Assembly: GCA_024233135.1 (NCBI GenBank)
Contig: JACKPZ010000003.1
Coordinates: forward strand, 209,774 to 273,773
DNA length: 64,000 nucleotides
Direction of reading: 5' to 3'
Source: Akkermansiaceae bacterium
GTDB lineage: Bacteria; Verrucomicrobiota; Verrucomicrobiia; Verrucomicrobiales; Akkermansiaceae
The translations under genes and the position numbers were made by a program. Below, piece after piece: positions 39,002 through 48,913 of this stretch. The first letter of the stretch is position 1. Each line of letters starts with the position of its first letter. A model generated the notes under the pieces. It searched no databases, was not told the origin of the DNA, and was given only the letters and a program-made list of their open reading frames with translations.

Positions 39002-39421
39002 TCAGCCCCGCCGTCCCACCCTCCTCGCCCCGTCCGGGTCGATGCTGAACCGCAGCCACACGGTTTCCGCGGGGAAGAGGTCCGGAAACTTGTCCGCCCA
39101 CTCGGCGACGACGACGCCCGGCGATTCGAGGATCTCGTCCCAGCCGAGCGCGAGCAGCTCGGCCTCGCTCTCGAGCCGGTAGAAATCGAAATGCCTCACC
39201 GGCAGCCGCCCGCCCGGGTATTCGTGAAGGATGCCGAAGGTCGGGCTGGTGATCTCGCCCTTGCAGCCGAGACCGGCGGCGAAGCCCTTCGTCCAGTGGG
39301 TCTTGCCGGCTCCGAGATCGCCGACGAGCGCGATGACCATGCCGTTGCGCACGGATTCCGCGGCGGCGGCACCGAGGGCGATCATCGCGGATTCATCCGC
39401 GGCCCGTTGTTCGTGGATCAT
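39002..39421 (-). CDS. tsaE: tRNA threonylcarbamoyladenosine biosynthesis ATPase
   Basis: This encodes a 139-residue P-loop protein required, with TsaB and TsaD, for t6A37 modification of ANN-decoding tRNAs. The Walker A is LVGDLGAGKTHWTKG, followed by ITSPTFGILHEY and the Walker-B-like FDFYRL, and VVVAEWADKF. A GTG at 39433 is an alternative start. It is last in the cluster dksA-like, rpmG, rpsR, tsaE. Confidence 0.93.
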   Translation of the reverse strand: MIHEQRAADESAMIALGAAAAESVRNGMVIALVGDLGAGKTHWTKGFAAGLGCKGEITSPTFGILHEYPGGRLPVRHFDFYRLESEAELLALGWDEILESPGVVVAEWADKFPDLFPAETVWLRFSIDPDGARRVGRRG

Positions 39422-39497
39422 CGGTCCGGACACGAAACAACCAGCCGGCTTGCGCGGGCTGGTTGCATCGGGAAATCGGGTTTCCGTTCCGTCGTGC

Positions 39498-39740
39498 TTA
39501 CGGCAGGAGGTTCACCGAGCGCGATTGTTTGATCGCGTTGGTGATCTTGCGGTGGAGCTTGGCGGAGACGCCGGTGACCCGGCGGGGAAGGATCTTGCCG
39601 GTCTCGGAGGTGAACTTCGAGAGCAGCTCGGGATTGGTGTAGACGACCTGGTCGACAGGGATGTCGTGCCGGCGGCGCGGCATCTGGCGGTTCGCCTTCC
39701 GGAAGTTGATGCGTCGTTGGACGGTCTTGGGCTCGGACAT
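39498..39740 (-). CDS. rpsR: 30S ribosomal protein S18
   Basis: This encodes an 80-residue protein with the S18 core: DQVVYTNPELLSKFTSETGKILPRRVTGV and KLHRKITNAIKQSRSVNLLP. S18 binds the 30S platform with S6. The start MSEPKTVQRR at 39740 is chosen over longer in-frame reading. It lies 26 bases after rpmG on the same strand. Confidence 0.97.
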   Translation of the reverse strand: MSEPKTVQRRINFRKANRQMPRRRHDIPVDQVVYTNPELLSKFTSETGKILPRRVTGVSAKLHRKITNAIKQSRSVNLLP

Positions 39741-39766
39741 GGGTAAGAAAGCTGCGGATTGAAAAA

Positions 39767-39940
39767 TCAGCGGAGTTCGCGGTGGAGGGTACGGCGCTTG
39801 AGGAAGGGATTGAATTTCACCTTCTCCAGGCGGCCCGGAGTACGAAGGCTCTTCTTGTTGCGCGTGGTGACGTAACGGGAAGTCGGCTTGCCCTCGGCTT
39901 TCGCCTCGGTGCATTCAAGAATGATAATCTCGCGTGGCAT
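39767..39940 (-). CDS. rpmG: 50S ribosomal protein L33
   Basis: This encodes a 57-residue protein starting MPREIIILECTEAK, followed by SRYVTTRNKKS and the C-terminal FNPFLKRRTLHREL. These match L33 in order and length (E. coli 55). Only one cysteine is present, so it is the zinc-free type rather than the four-Cys type. Confidence 0.95.
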   Translation of the reverse strand: MPREIIILECTEAKAEGKPTSRYVTTRNKKSLRTPGRLEKVKFNPFLKRRTLHRELR

Positions 39941-39970
39941 TGCTGGAAACTTTGGGGGGCGGATGTTGCT

Positions 39971-40798
39971 TCAATCGTCGTCCTCGTCAAGAGAAACCGT
40001 ATCGGAATCTTCGTCATCGCCATAATTTCCTCCGGAAAACCCGACTTCGTTGGTCGGACGGAAGCGGCGGTTGCCATATTCCTTCTCCCATTGGGCCTGG
40101 CACTCGACGGTCAGACGGGCGAACGGAATGGCCTCGAGGCGGGCTTGCGGGATCTTTTTCGCGGACATCTCGCAGATGCCGTAGGCACCCACTTGGATCC
40201 GGCGGAGAGCCTGCTCGATCTCGTAGAGGGCGTCCTGCTCCTTGGCGAGGACGGAGAGGGCGAAATCGCGGTCGTAGGCATCGCTGCCGGCGTCGCCCTG
40301 GTGCTGACCGCTGCCGGACGCCTCGGAACCTTCCGGGGCGTTGCGGATGGTGTCGCGGGTCATGCCGGACATCGAATCGACCAACTCGTCACGCAGATCG
40401 AGCAAGCGCTGGCGCTGCTTTTGGATGAACGAGGAGCTGTGCGAACCGTTGCTGCCGGAGGCCTTGTGCTCCTCGGCTTTTTTCGGAACGAAGGGCGGCT
40501 TCACCGGCGGAGGCGGAGCGGCCACACCGGTCAGCGAGGAGGTTTTCGCCGCAGGCGCGGCTTTGTGATTCGCCTTCGCGGTCTTCGCCGGAGCGGCCGG
40601 CTTGACGGCGGACTTCGCGGAAACCTTCTTGGCCGCTTTCTTGGCGGGCGCCTTCTTCTCCGGAGCCGCGGCGGGCTTCTTGGATGCCGTGGCGGTCTTT
40701 TTCGCAGGTTTGGCGGCGGGTTTGGCGGCGGTCTTCGCCTTTGGCTTCGCCGTTTTCTTGGCGGACGAGGTTTTCGGAGTGGTCTTCTTAGCGGCCAT
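39971..40798 (-). CDS. DksA/TraR-type protein with histone-H1-like N-terminal tail
   Basis: This encodes a 275-residue protein. Residues 1-90 are a Lys/Ala/Pro-rich tail (AAKKTTPKTSSAKKTAKPKA and similar PAKKTA repeats) resembling histone H1/AlgP-like nucleic-acid-binding tails. Residues about 120-240 resemble DksA/TraR: a coiled coil (QKQRQRLLDLRDELVDSM), then YGICEMSAKKIPQARLEAIPFARLTVECQ. Only one Cys of each CxxC pair is kept. The C-terminus is acidic (EDSDTVSLDEDDD). DksA proteins bind RNA polymerase. It is first in the rpmG-rpsR-tsaE cluster. The ATG at 40798 begins MAAKK. Confidence 0.82.
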   Translation of the reverse strand: MAAKKTTPKTSSAKKTAKPKAKTAAKPAAKPAKKTATASKKPAAAPEKKAPAKKAAKKVSAKSAVKPAAPAKTAKANHKAAPAAKTSSLTGVAAPPPPVKPPFVPKKAEEHKASGSNGSHSSSFIQKQRQRLLDLRDELVDSMSGMTRDTIRNAPEGSEASGSGQHQGDAGSDAYDRDFALSVLAKEQDALYEIEQALRRIQVGAYGICEMSAKKIPQARLEAIPFARLTVECQAQWEKEYGNRRFRPTNEVGFSGGNYGDDEDSDTVSLDEDDD

Positions 40799-40994
40799 GG
40801 CGCGGGTGGAAATTCGGTGCCGGACGGACTCCGGCCGGCGGGTGTTTGCCCCTCCCTCACGGAGAGAGCGCGGTGGATTAGCCCCTCCCGAAGCCGCCAT
40901 CAAGGACAAAATTTGGAGAAGTGAAATTATCCATCCGCCGGGACGCGGCAGGAGGCTTGAAATGCGTTTGCGGGTGTCTAAGGTGCGGCCCCCT

Positions 40995-41738
40995 ATGCAG
41001 CTCAGCGCCATCGTCGAAGCCCTGCTCATCGCCTCGGACCAACCGGTCGCCGCCGAGGAAATCGCCCGTTTGGTGCGGGCCCGCGTGGCGGAGGCGGAGG
41101 ACGCGAGGTCCCGCGACATCGAGGACGGCAAGGAGGTCGCGGAGCTTCCGGACTGGCTCATGGCCCTCGCCGCCACATCGTCGGAGCAGGTCGTCGAGGC
41201 GATCGGCGCGCTCAACCGGAGCTATGAGGAGAGCAAGCGCGCCTTCACCCTGCTCGAGCGCCCGAAAGGCTGGAAACTCTATACCCGCGTGGAATTCGGC
41301 GACTTCGTCCGCCAGTTGTTCCCGGGTCGCAAGCCGGAGCGACTCAGCGGTCCGGCGATGGAAACGCTCGCCATCATCGCCTACCGCCAACCGATCACCA
41401 AGGCCGCCATCGAAGCCGTCCGCGGGGTTTCCTGCGACGGCATGATCCAGAAACTGCTCGACCGCGACCTGATCCGCATCGGCGGCCGGGCCGAACTGCC
41501 CGGACGCCCGCTGCTTTACGAAACGACCGAGCAGTTTTTCGAACACTTCGGCATCCGGTCGATCGACGACCTTCCGAACGCTTCGGAGCTCCGCAAGGTG
41601 AAGCTGCCGGAACCGGATGAATCCGCCCCGGTTGCGGAGCCGGAGAAACAACTCGCCCTGAGTGCCACCGGCCAGGCCGCCGCGGCCGCCGCCTCCACCG
41701 AAGGGGCGGACGAGGAACCCGCCGCGACGCAAGATTGA
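40995..41738 (+). CDS. scpB: Segregation and condensation protein B
   Basis: This encodes a 247-residue ScpB, the winged-helix subunit of the SMC-ScpA-ScpB condensin complex. Signatures: MQLSAIVEALLIASDQPVAAEEIA, RLSGPAMETLAIIAYRQPITKAAIEAVRG, RGGRAELPGRPLLY-type motif (IGGRAELPGRPLLYETT), FFEHFGIRSIDDLP. The C-terminal 35 residues are an Ala/Glu-rich tail. The ATG at 40995 is preferred; upstream in-frame codons run antisense to the DksA-like tail. It ends 20 bases before pheA. Confidence 0.95.
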   Translation: MQLSAIVEALLIASDQPVAAEEIARLVRARVAEAEDARSRDIEDGKEVAELPDWLMALAATSSEQVVEAIGALNRSYEESKRAFTLLERPKGWKLYTRVEFGDFVRQLFPGRKPERLSGPAMETLAIIAYRQPITKAAIEAVRGVSCDGMIQKLLDRDLIRIGGRAELPGRPLLYETTEQFFEHFGIRSIDDLPNASELRKVKLPEPDESAPVAEPEKQLALSATGQAAAAAASTEGADEEPAATQD

Positions 41739-41758
41739 CCACCCTTTTCCCCTTTCCC

Positions 41759-42829
41759 GTGAACCTCGACGACATCCGCCGCCAGATCGACGAGATCGAC
41801 CGTGATCTGCTCGACCTCCTCAGCCGCCGCGCCGACCTCGTACATGAAGTCGGCGTGGTGAAAAAACGCGACGGCCTCCAGATCTACGCGCCCGAGCGCG
41901 AGGAGGCCCTGCTCCGCCGCCTGGTGGCGATGAACGCCGGCCGTCTGCCCGAAAAATCGATCCGCGCCATCTACCGGGAGATCATGTCCGCCGCGCTGGC
42001 GCTCGAGGACGACCTGAAAATCGCCTACCTCGGCCCGGAGGGGACCTGGACGCACCAAGCGGCCATCAAGAAATTCGGCCACTCGGTGGAATACCTGCCG
42101 CAGCCGAATTTCTCCGATGTGTTCGATCAGGTGACCCGCCGGATCGCCAGTTATGGCGTCGTCCCGATCGAAAACTCCACCGAAGGCGCGGTTTCGCACA
42201 CGTTGGATTTGTTCGTCGATTCGCCGCTGCACATCTGCTCGCAGATCTTGTTGCGCATCGAAAACGGCCTGATGGCCGCCATCCCGCGGGGGGAAATCAA
42301 GACACTCTATTCGCACCCGCAGGTCTTCGGGCAATGCCGCGGCTGGATCCTGCGCAACTTCCCGGACGCGGACCTGGTCGAGGTTTCCTCCACCACCAAG
42401 GCGGCCCAGATCGCGCGCGACAACGCGGCCGAAGGCGCCGCGGCGCTCGGTGGCCAGCTCGCCGCGGAACTCTACGGCCTCACGGTGCTCGACTCCGCCA
42501 TCCAGGACCGCGCCACCAACACCACCCGTTTCCTCGTCATCGGCGAGAAGACCTGCCCGCCCACCGGCAGCGACCGCACTTCGGTGCTCTTCGCCATCCA
42601 CGACCGCCCCGGCTCGCTGGTGAAGGCGCTGCAGGCCTTCGACCAGTTCCACATCAACATGTCGAAGATCGAGTCCCGCCCGTCGAAGCGGAAGGACTGG
42701 GAGTATGTGTTCTACGTCGACCTTGCCGGCCACTGCGAGGACGAGAAGGTCGCCGAGGCGCTTGCGGAACTCCAGCGCCACTGCTCGTTCGTGAAACTGC
42801 TCGGATCCTATCCGGATACGGGCGAATGA
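41759..42829 (+). CDS. pheA: Bifunctional chorismate mutase/prephenate dehydratase
   Basis: The enzyme converts chorismate to prephenate and then phenylpyruvate for phenylalanine synthesis. It has a chorismate-mutase domain (residues 1-85; NLDDIRRQIDEIDRDLLDLL), a prephenate-dehydratase domain (about 90-270; YLGPEGTWTHQAA, VVPIENSTEGAVSHTLD, ATNTTRFLVI with the TRF motif), and a C-terminal ACT domain (SVLFAIHDRPGSLVKALQAF, KIESRPSKRKDWEYVFYVD) for Phe feedback. The GTG at 41759 is chosen because family homology starts there; a TTG at 41735 is possible. Confidence 0.96.
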   Translation: MNLDDIRRQIDEIDRDLLDLLSRRADLVHEVGVVKKRDGLQIYAPEREEALLRRLVAMNAGRLPEKSIRAIYREIMSAALALEDDLKIAYLGPEGTWTHQAAIKKFGHSVEYLPQPNFSDVFDQVTRRIASYGVVPIENSTEGAVSHTLDLFVDSPLHICSQILLRIENGLMAAIPRGEIKTLYSHPQVFGQCRGWILRNFPDADLVEVSSTTKAAQIARDNAAEGAAALGGQLAAELYGLTVLDSAIQDRATNTTRFLVIGEKTCPPTGSDRTSVLFAIHDRPGSLVKALQAFDQFHINMSKIESRPSKRKDWEYVFYVDLAGHCEDEKVAEALAELQRHCSFVKLLGSYPDTGE

Positions 42830-42899
42830 GCCGGACGATAATTTCCGCGCAAAGAGGGCTGGCGTACCCGGACCGGAGGTGTGTAGTTTCCCCCCGCAC

Positions 42900-44186
<1,287 letters not shown>

Positions 44187-44195
44187 TCCATCCCG

Positions 44196-44227
44196 AAGGC
44201 TCCGCCCCCCGGCGGGGCCTTCTTTCG
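44196..44227 (+). terminator. Intrinsic terminator of gltA
   Basis: An 11-bp stem (AAGGCTCCGCC and GGCGGGGCCTT, one G-U pair) with a CCCC loop is followed by TCTTTC. It starts 10 bases after the gltA stop. Confidence 0.88.
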
Positions 44228-44324
44228 TTCGGGTGCATTCCCGCTTGCCCGCCGCCCTCCGCTTCGTTACCGCGGGCGCACCCCTTCCCCGTCGGCAGCA
44301 TCCGAACCCGCAACCACGATTCCC

Positions 44325-45866
44325 ATGCCCATCACCCGCGCCCTCCTCTCCGTTTCGGACAAATCCGGCCTCGCCGAGTTCGCCAAGCAGCTCCACGACC
44401 AGGGAGTCGAACTGCTTTCCACCGGCGGCACCGCCAAGGCGCTGCGCGACTCCGGACTCCCGGTTATTGATGTTTCCGAATACACCGGCGCCCCCGAGTT
44501 GTTCGAAGGCCGGGTGAAAACCCTGCATCCGAAAGTGCACGGCGGCCTGCTCCACCGCCGCGATGACAAGGAACACCTCGCTCAGGCGAAACAGCACGAA
44601 ATCCCGCCCATCGACCTGGTGGTGGTGAATCTCTATCCGTTCGAGCAAACCGTCGCGAAACCCGACGTCACGCTTGAGGAGGCCATTGAGAACATCGACA
44701 TCGGCGGACCGTCGATGCTGCGCAGCGCCGCGAAAAACCACTCGCACGTCACCGTGGTGGTCGATCCCGCGGACTACCAGCGGGTCATCGACGAGATGAA
44801 GGAGAACGACGGCGACACCACCAAGGGCCTGCGCGAGCAACTCGCGGTGAAGGTGTTTCTCCGCACCTCGCAGTATGACTCGGCGATCGCGAATTTCCTC
44901 GGCCAGTGCCGCACCGGCACGGGATGCAATTTCACCCTGAGCCTGCCGCTCGAACAAGAGCTCCGCTACGGCGACAACCCGCACCAGAAGTGCTCGCTCT
45001 ACGGCAAGTTCAACGACTGCTTCACCCAGCTCCAGGGCAAGGAACTCTCCTACACCAACATCATCGACATCGAGGCCGCGGCCGACCTGATCCTCGACTT
45101 CGTCCGCCCGACCGTCGCCATCCTCAAGCACACCAACCCGTGCGGCGTGGGCCAGGACGACGAGAACCTGCGGATCGCATGGCAGAAGGCCTTCGAGACC
45201 GACCGCCAGGCGCCCTTCGGCGGCGTGATCGTCTGCAACCGCCCGCTCACGCTCGAGCTGGCGCGCGTGATTTCCGAAATCTTCACCGACGTGATCATCG
45301 CGCCGGAGTTCGAGTCCGACGCCCGCGCCCTGCTGCAGAAGAAGAAAAACCTGCGGCTCATGAAGATGAACGACGCCTACCTCGCCGTGAAGAAGTCGCC
45401 GGTCATCCGCTCCTGCCCGGGCGGCGTGCTGGTGATGGACCGCGACCACACCGCGCTCGGTCTGGACAAACTCGAAAGCAAGGTGGTCTCCAAACGCCCG
45501 CCGACCGAGGAGGAGATGCGCGCGATGCGCTTCGCCTGGCGGATCGTGAAACACGTGAAGTCCAACGCCATCGTGTACACCACCACCGACCGCACGCTCG
45601 GCATCGGCGCCGGCCAGATGAGCCGGGTGGACTCGTCGCGCATTGCTGTTTGGAAAGCCAAGGAGGCCGGACTCGACCTCAAGGGCAGCGTGATCGCCTC
45701 CGACGCCATGTTCCCCTTCGCCGATGGCCTGCAGAGCGCCATCGACGCCGGCGCCACCGCCTGCATCCAGCCCGGCGGCTCGGTCCGCGATGAGGAGGTC
45801 ATCGCCGCCGCCGACGAGGCGGGCATCGCGATGGTCTTCACCGGACACCGGCATTTCCGGCATTGA
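44325..45866 (+). CDS. purH: Bifunctional AICAR transformylase/IMP cyclohydrolase
   Basis: This enzyme performs the last two steps of IMP synthesis. The protein has 513 residues: an N-terminal IMP cyclohydrolase (RALLSVSDKSGLAEFAKQL, STGGTAKAL, GRVKTLHPKVHGG, NLYPFEQTV) and a C-terminal AICAR transformylase (LRYGDNPHQKCSLY, LKHTNPCGVG with the Lys-His pair, GIGAGQMSRVDS, SDAMFPFADGL, CIQPGGSVRDEEVI). No truncation. Confidence 0.97.
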   Translation: MPITRALLSVSDKSGLAEFAKQLHDQGVELLSTGGTAKALRDSGLPVIDVSEYTGAPELFEGRVKTLHPKVHGGLLHRRDDKEHLAQAKQHEIPPIDLVVVNLYPFEQTVAKPDVTLEEAIENIDIGGPSMLRSAAKNHSHVTVVVDPADYQRVIDEMKENDGDTTKGLREQLAVKVFLRTSQYDSAIANFLGQCRTGTGCNFTLSLPLEQELRYGDNPHQKCSLYGKFNDCFTQLQGKELSYTNIIDIEAAADLILDFVRPTVAILKHTNPCGVGQDDENLRIAWQKAFETDRQAPFGGVIVCNRPLTLELARVISEIFTDVIIAPEFESDARALLQKKKNLRLMKMNDAYLAVKKSPVIRSCPGGVLVMDRDHTALGLDKLESKVVSKRPPTEEEMRAMRFAWRIVKHVKSNAIVYTTTDRTLGIGAGQMSRVDSSRIAVWKAKEAGLDLKGSVIASDAMFPFADGLQSAIDAGATACIQPGGSVRDEEVIAAADEAGIAMVFTGHRHFRH

Positions 45867-45909
45867 GCGGAATCTTGCTTTGCCGGAACCTTCCGGTATC
45901 TTGCGGAGC

Positions 45910-46167
45910 ATGAGCGCTCAAACCGCCTTTCAGCGCGGGGTTGATCCCCTGCTGCGACTCCTCCTTCCCGGCAAGGAGGATGCGATCTTGGCGGCCGAGG
46001 CGGACCAAGCTCTGCGCGAACGCATCGAGGAACTGGCTGCGAAAAGCACCGAAGGGGATCTCACTCCGGATGAACGCGACGAATACGCCGGCTACGTCCG
46101 GGCCAACAAGTTCGTCGCCGTCCTGCGCCGGGAAGCTCGGAAATCGAAATCCGGCAGCGCCGCATGA
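45910..46167 (+). CDS. Small hypothetical protein upstream of HNH nuclease
   Basis: This encodes an 85-residue, helical, charged protein (MSAQTAFQRGVDPLLRLLLPG... LRERIEELAAKSTEGDLTPDERDEYAGYVRANKFVAVLRREA). The ATG at 45910 sits 43 bases after purH. It overlaps the HNH gene by 4 bases. Such pairs of a small helical protein and HNH protein recur in several bacterial phyla; function unknown. An antitoxin-like or adaptor role is conceivable but not shown. Confidence 0.75.
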   Translation: MSAQTAFQRGVDPLLRLLLPGKEDAILAAEADQALRERIEELAAKSTEGDLTPDERDEYAGYVRANKFVAVLRREARKSKSGSAA

Positions 46168-46547
46168 ATCGGGCCACCCGCGACCTCGTGAGACGGCGGG
46201 CGGGCGACCGATGCGAATACTGCCAACTTCATCAGGACGACTCCCCTCTCGCCGCATTGCACGTCGAACACATTCGTCCGCGCAAACACGGTGGGACAGA
46301 TGACGATGGGAACCTCTGCCTCGCGTGCATCGACTGCAATCTTCACAAGGGGTCCAATCTCACCGGAATCGATCCACTCACGGACGCCGTCACGTCGTTG
46401 TTCCACCCGCGGGAGCAGGTATGGGAGGAACATTTCAAGTGGGAAGGAATCCACATCATCGGCATTTCGAACGTCGGCCGCACGACCGTCGGGGTTCTCG
46501 CAATGAACAACGAGGAGCAACTGGAACTGCGGATGTCAGGTCACTGA
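46164..46547 (+). CDS. HNH endonuclease
   Basis: This encodes a 127-residue HNH nuclease. It has CEYCQLHQDD (first Cys pair), LHVEHIRPRKHGGTDDDGNLCLACIDCNLHKGSNL (His-Glu-His core, Asn, second Cys pair and final His). It lacks any fused DNA-binding domain. Translationally coupled to the small protein upstream. Likely a nicking or defence-type nuclease; the substrate is unknown. Confidence 0.9.
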   Translation: MNRATRDLVRRRAGDRCEYCQLHQDDSPLAALHVEHIRPRKHGGTDDDGNLCLACIDCNLHKGSNLTGIDPLTDAVTSLFHPREQVWEEHFKWEGIHIIGISNVGRTTVGVLAMNNEEQLELRMSGH

Positions 46548-46561
46548 ACCCGCTTCCTGAT

Positions 46562-46586
46562 GCGGGCTGAGCCAGACCGCGCTACC
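46562..46586 (-). repeat. REP-like palindromic element, copy 1 (single)
   Basis: The 25-bp unit ends CCGCGCTACC and contains a GCGGKCTG-agc-CAGACCGC hairpin. Read on the minus strand it begins GGTAGCGCGG, and the TAG in it is the stop codon of the UDP-xylose synthase gene. Confidence 0.8.
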
Positions 46587-47517
46587 CTTCCGCCAGCAGT
46601 GTGCGGAAGTAGCCGATGGTCGAGTCGAGACCGTCGCTCAGAGGCACTCGGGGCTCCCAGCCGAGCTCGGATTTCGCCAGCGTGATGTCCGGCTGGCGCT
46701 GCTTCGGATCGTCTCCGGGCAGCGGATGGTAGGTGATCTTCGACGGGCCGCCGACTTTCTTCAGAACGAGTTCCGCCAGTTCGAGCATGGTGAACTCACC
46801 GGGGTTGCCGATGTTCACCGGGCCGGTCTGTGACGGATGCTCCATCAGCCGGACGAAACCCTCGATGAGGTCGTCCACGTAACAGAACGAGCGGGTCTGC
46901 GTGCCGTCGCCGTAAATCGTGAGGTCCTCGCCCTTGAGCGCCTGGACGATGAAATTGGAGACCACCCGGCCGTCGTCCGGCAGCATGCGCGGGCCGTAGG
47001 TGTTGAAGATACGCACCACCCGGATGTCGACGTGGTTCTGACGGTGGTAGTCGAAGAACAAGGTCTCGGCGCAGCGTTTCCCCTCGTCGTAGCAGGCGCG
47101 GATGCCGATCGGGTTCACGCTGCCCTTGTAGCTCTCCGGCTGCGGATGGACTTCGGGATCGCCGTAGACTTCGGAGGTGGAGGCTTGGAACACGCGGGCT
47201 TTCACGCGTTTCGCCAGTCCGAGGCAGTGGATCGCCCCCATCACCGAGGTCTTGGTGGTTTTGATCGGGTTGCACTGATAGTGCGGCGGCGAGGCGGGGC
47301 AGGCGAGGTTGTAGATGCGGTCGACCTCGAACTTGAACGGCTCGGTGACGTCGTGGCGGACGAGCTCGAAATACGGATTTCCGAGCAGGTGGGCGATGTT
47401 GCGTTTCCGGCCGGTGAAGAAGTTGTCGAGGCAGATGACCTCATGTCCTTCGTTGAGGAGACGCTCGCAAAGATGGGAGCCGAGAAAGCCGGCGCCGCCG
47501 GTGACCAAAGTGCGCAT
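46582..47517 (-). CDS. UDP-glucuronate decarboxylase (UDP-xylose synthase)
   Basis: This encodes a 311-residue extended short-chain dehydrogenase converting UDP-glucuronate to UDP-xylose. Signatures: TGGAGFLGSHLCERLL (NAD), CLDNFFTGRKRNI, ACPASPPHYQ, ASTSEVYGDPEVHPQPE, and the catalytic Tyr/Lys in ACYDEGKRCAE, all typical of the UXS subgroup. The start MRTLVTGG at 47517 is fixed by the NAD motif. It is divergent from the regulator gene; the UDP-glucuronate would come from the dehydrogenase at 54399. Confidence 0.93.
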   Translation of the reverse strand: MRTLVTGGAGFLGSHLCERLLNEGHEVICLDNFFTGRKRNIAHLLGNPYFELVRHDVTEPFKFEVDRIYNLACPASPPHYQCNPIKTTKTSVMGAIHCLGLAKRVKARVFQASTSEVYGDPEVHPQPESYKGSVNPIGIRACYDEGKRCAETLFFDYHRQNHVDIRVVRIFNTYGPRMLPDDGRVVSNFIVQALKGEDLTIYGDGTQTRSFCYVDDLIEGFVRLMEHPSQTGPVNIGNPGEFTMLELAELVLKKVGGPSKITYHPLPGDDPKQRQPDITLAKSELGWEPRVPLSDGLDSTIGYFRTLLAEG

Positions 47518-47579
47518 CGACGGGACGCCAACAGGTTCCCGACTCCTTGGCAAGGCCCGGATGAGGCTCCCTCATGAAA

Positions 47580-47597
47580 GTTCAATTTTTATTGAAC
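47580..47597. promoter_or_regulatory. 18-bp palindromic operator candidate
   Basis: The perfect palindrome GTTCAAT-tttt-ATTGAAC lies 20 bases upstream of the regulator start and 62 bases upstream of the divergent UDP-xylose synthase start. A near copy of equal length occurs at 60626-60643. It is a candidate site for the adjacent GbsR/MarR-like protein. Confidence 0.65.
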
Positions 47598-47617
47598 AAG
47601 GGGTCTTCCCCCATAGG

Positions 47618-48136
47618 ATGCCGCCCGTGAATCCGCCGATGGACACCGTGCAAGACCACCTCGATCCCTTGGAGCGCCAGGTGGTCGATGTGTTTGTCGA
47701 TGGCGTGCGGGTGCTCGGATTGCCCCGCTCGATTGGCGAGATCTACGGTCTGCTGTTTGTTTCCACCACCCCCCTGTCGCTCGACGACCTGGTCCGCCGC
47801 CTTGAAATCAGCAAGGGATCGGCCAGCCAGGGGCTGCGCACGCTCAAGAGCCTCGGCGCCGTGCGCGAGGCGGACGGAAACGGCGGAGCGGAACGCCGGA
47901 CCTACTACGAACCCGCCGTGGAACTGAAGCGCCTTGTCGGTGGCTTCATCCGCGAGCAGATCCGCCCGCACCTCGACAGCGGGAAGGAACGCATCGGCCG
48001 CATCGCCGCCACCGCCGGCGAGATCGACGACCCGGTGCGCCGCGAGTTTCTCTCCGACCGGATCGAGCGCCTTGAACAATGGATGAACAGCGGCGGCAAG
48101 GTGCTGCCCATCCTGCAACGCATCCTCGGCCAATGA
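47618..48136 (+). CDS. GbsR/MarR-family transcriptional regulator
   Basis: This encodes a 172-residue protein with a winged-helix domain of the GbsR/MarR type: LPRSIGEIYGLLFVSTTPLSLDDLVRRLEISKGSASQGLRTLKSLGAVRE (residues about 30-80), then a helical dimerisation part (DRIERLEQWMNSGGKVLPILQRIL). The ATG at 47618 (MPPVN) or 47639 (MDTVQ) can start it. Overlap by 4 bases with the NusG-like gene couples the two. Likely the local regulator of the polysaccharide locus; the palindrome just upstream suggests autoregulation. Confidence 0.88.
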   Translation: MPPVNPPMDTVQDHLDPLERQVVDVFVDGVRVLGLPRSIGEIYGLLFVSTTPLSLDDLVRRLEISKGSASQGLRTLKSLGAVREADGNGGAERRTYYEPAVELKRLVGGFIREQIRPHLDSGKERIGRIAATAGEIDDPVRREFLSDRIERLEQWMNSGGKVLPILQRILGQ

Positions 48137-48681
48137 GCGAAGCGCCCCCGATCACCCCGGAGTGGTTCTGCGTCCGCACGCAGACGAAACGCGAGCACAT
48201 CGCCGCCGGCCACCTGCGCGAACTCGAGGGAGTCGAGGTGTTCTGCCCGCGCCTGCGCTACCGCAAGGCCACCCGCCGCGGCAAGGTGTGGTGGATCGAG
48301 CCCTTGTTTCCGGGCTACCTCCTCGCCCGCTTCGAGCTGCGGGAAATGGAGCGCGCCGTGACCTTCTGCCAGGGAGTCCGCGGCCTCGTGCGCTTCGGCA
48401 GCGAGATCCCGGCGGTGCCGTCGCAATTCGTGGAGGCCCTGCGGCGGGAGATCCGCGAGCGGTCGCAGGACAGCGAGGACATGTTCTCCGTCCTGCCCGT
48501 CATCCAATCGGGCGACGAGGTGGAGATCGCCCACGGTCCCCTGCAAGGCATGCGCGGAACGGTCATCGCCGTCGCCCCGGCGGTCGAACGCGTCAAAATC
48601 CTGCTCGATTTCCTCGGCCAGCCGCAGTCGGTCGATATCGACCTGTTTTCCATCCTGCTGCCGCGCCGGCCGACACCTTGA
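48133..48681 (+). CDS. NusG-like transcription antiterminator (RfaH/UpxY type)
   Basis: This encodes a 182-residue NusG paralogue. The NGN domain (WFCVRTQTKREHIAAGHLREL, VFCPRLRYRKATRRG, IEPLFPGYLLARF) is followed by a KOW motif (SGDEVEIAHGPLQGMRGTVIAV). Such paralogues sit at the head of surface-polysaccharide operons and allow RNA polymerase to read through long clusters. Its position, coupled to the regulator and upstream of glf, fits that role. The leader element it would need cannot be fixed by eye. Confidence 0.93.
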   Translation: MSEAPPITPEWFCVRTQTKREHIAAGHLRELEGVEVFCPRLRYRKATRRGKVWWIEPLFPGYLLARFELREMERAVTFCQGVRGLVRFGSEIPAVPSQFVEALRREIRERSQDSEDMFSVLPVIQSGDEVEIAHGPLQGMRGTVIAVAPAVERVKILLDFLGQPQSVDIDLFSILLPRRPTP

Positions 48682-48867
48682 ACCAACGATGAAGATTTCC
48701 GCGATCACGTTATCGGCCGGAGCGGAATCCGGCTGAACAATGCGTCGCCCCCCGCCAACCGGCATGGTTCCGCCGGCTGGCTCCCCATTTCCCCGTTCCA
48801 CCTCACACAGGTTTTCCTCCTTTTCCGGAGGGATCGACCAAGGGCGGCAGCGTGCCGAAGGCAAATG

Positions 48868-48913
48868 CTGAAATGCGGAGATGCTGAAATCTCAGGATCT
48901 CAGCTCCCACCTC
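48868..48913 (+). repeat. Micro-repeat leader upstream of glf
   Basis: Degenerate repeats of GATGCTGAAAT and TCTCAGGATCTCAGC lie in the last 45 bases before the glf ATG. Similar CAGC-TCTC units occur at about 54368, 55792, 56208 and 60931, all next to genes of this locus. Confidence 0.5.
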
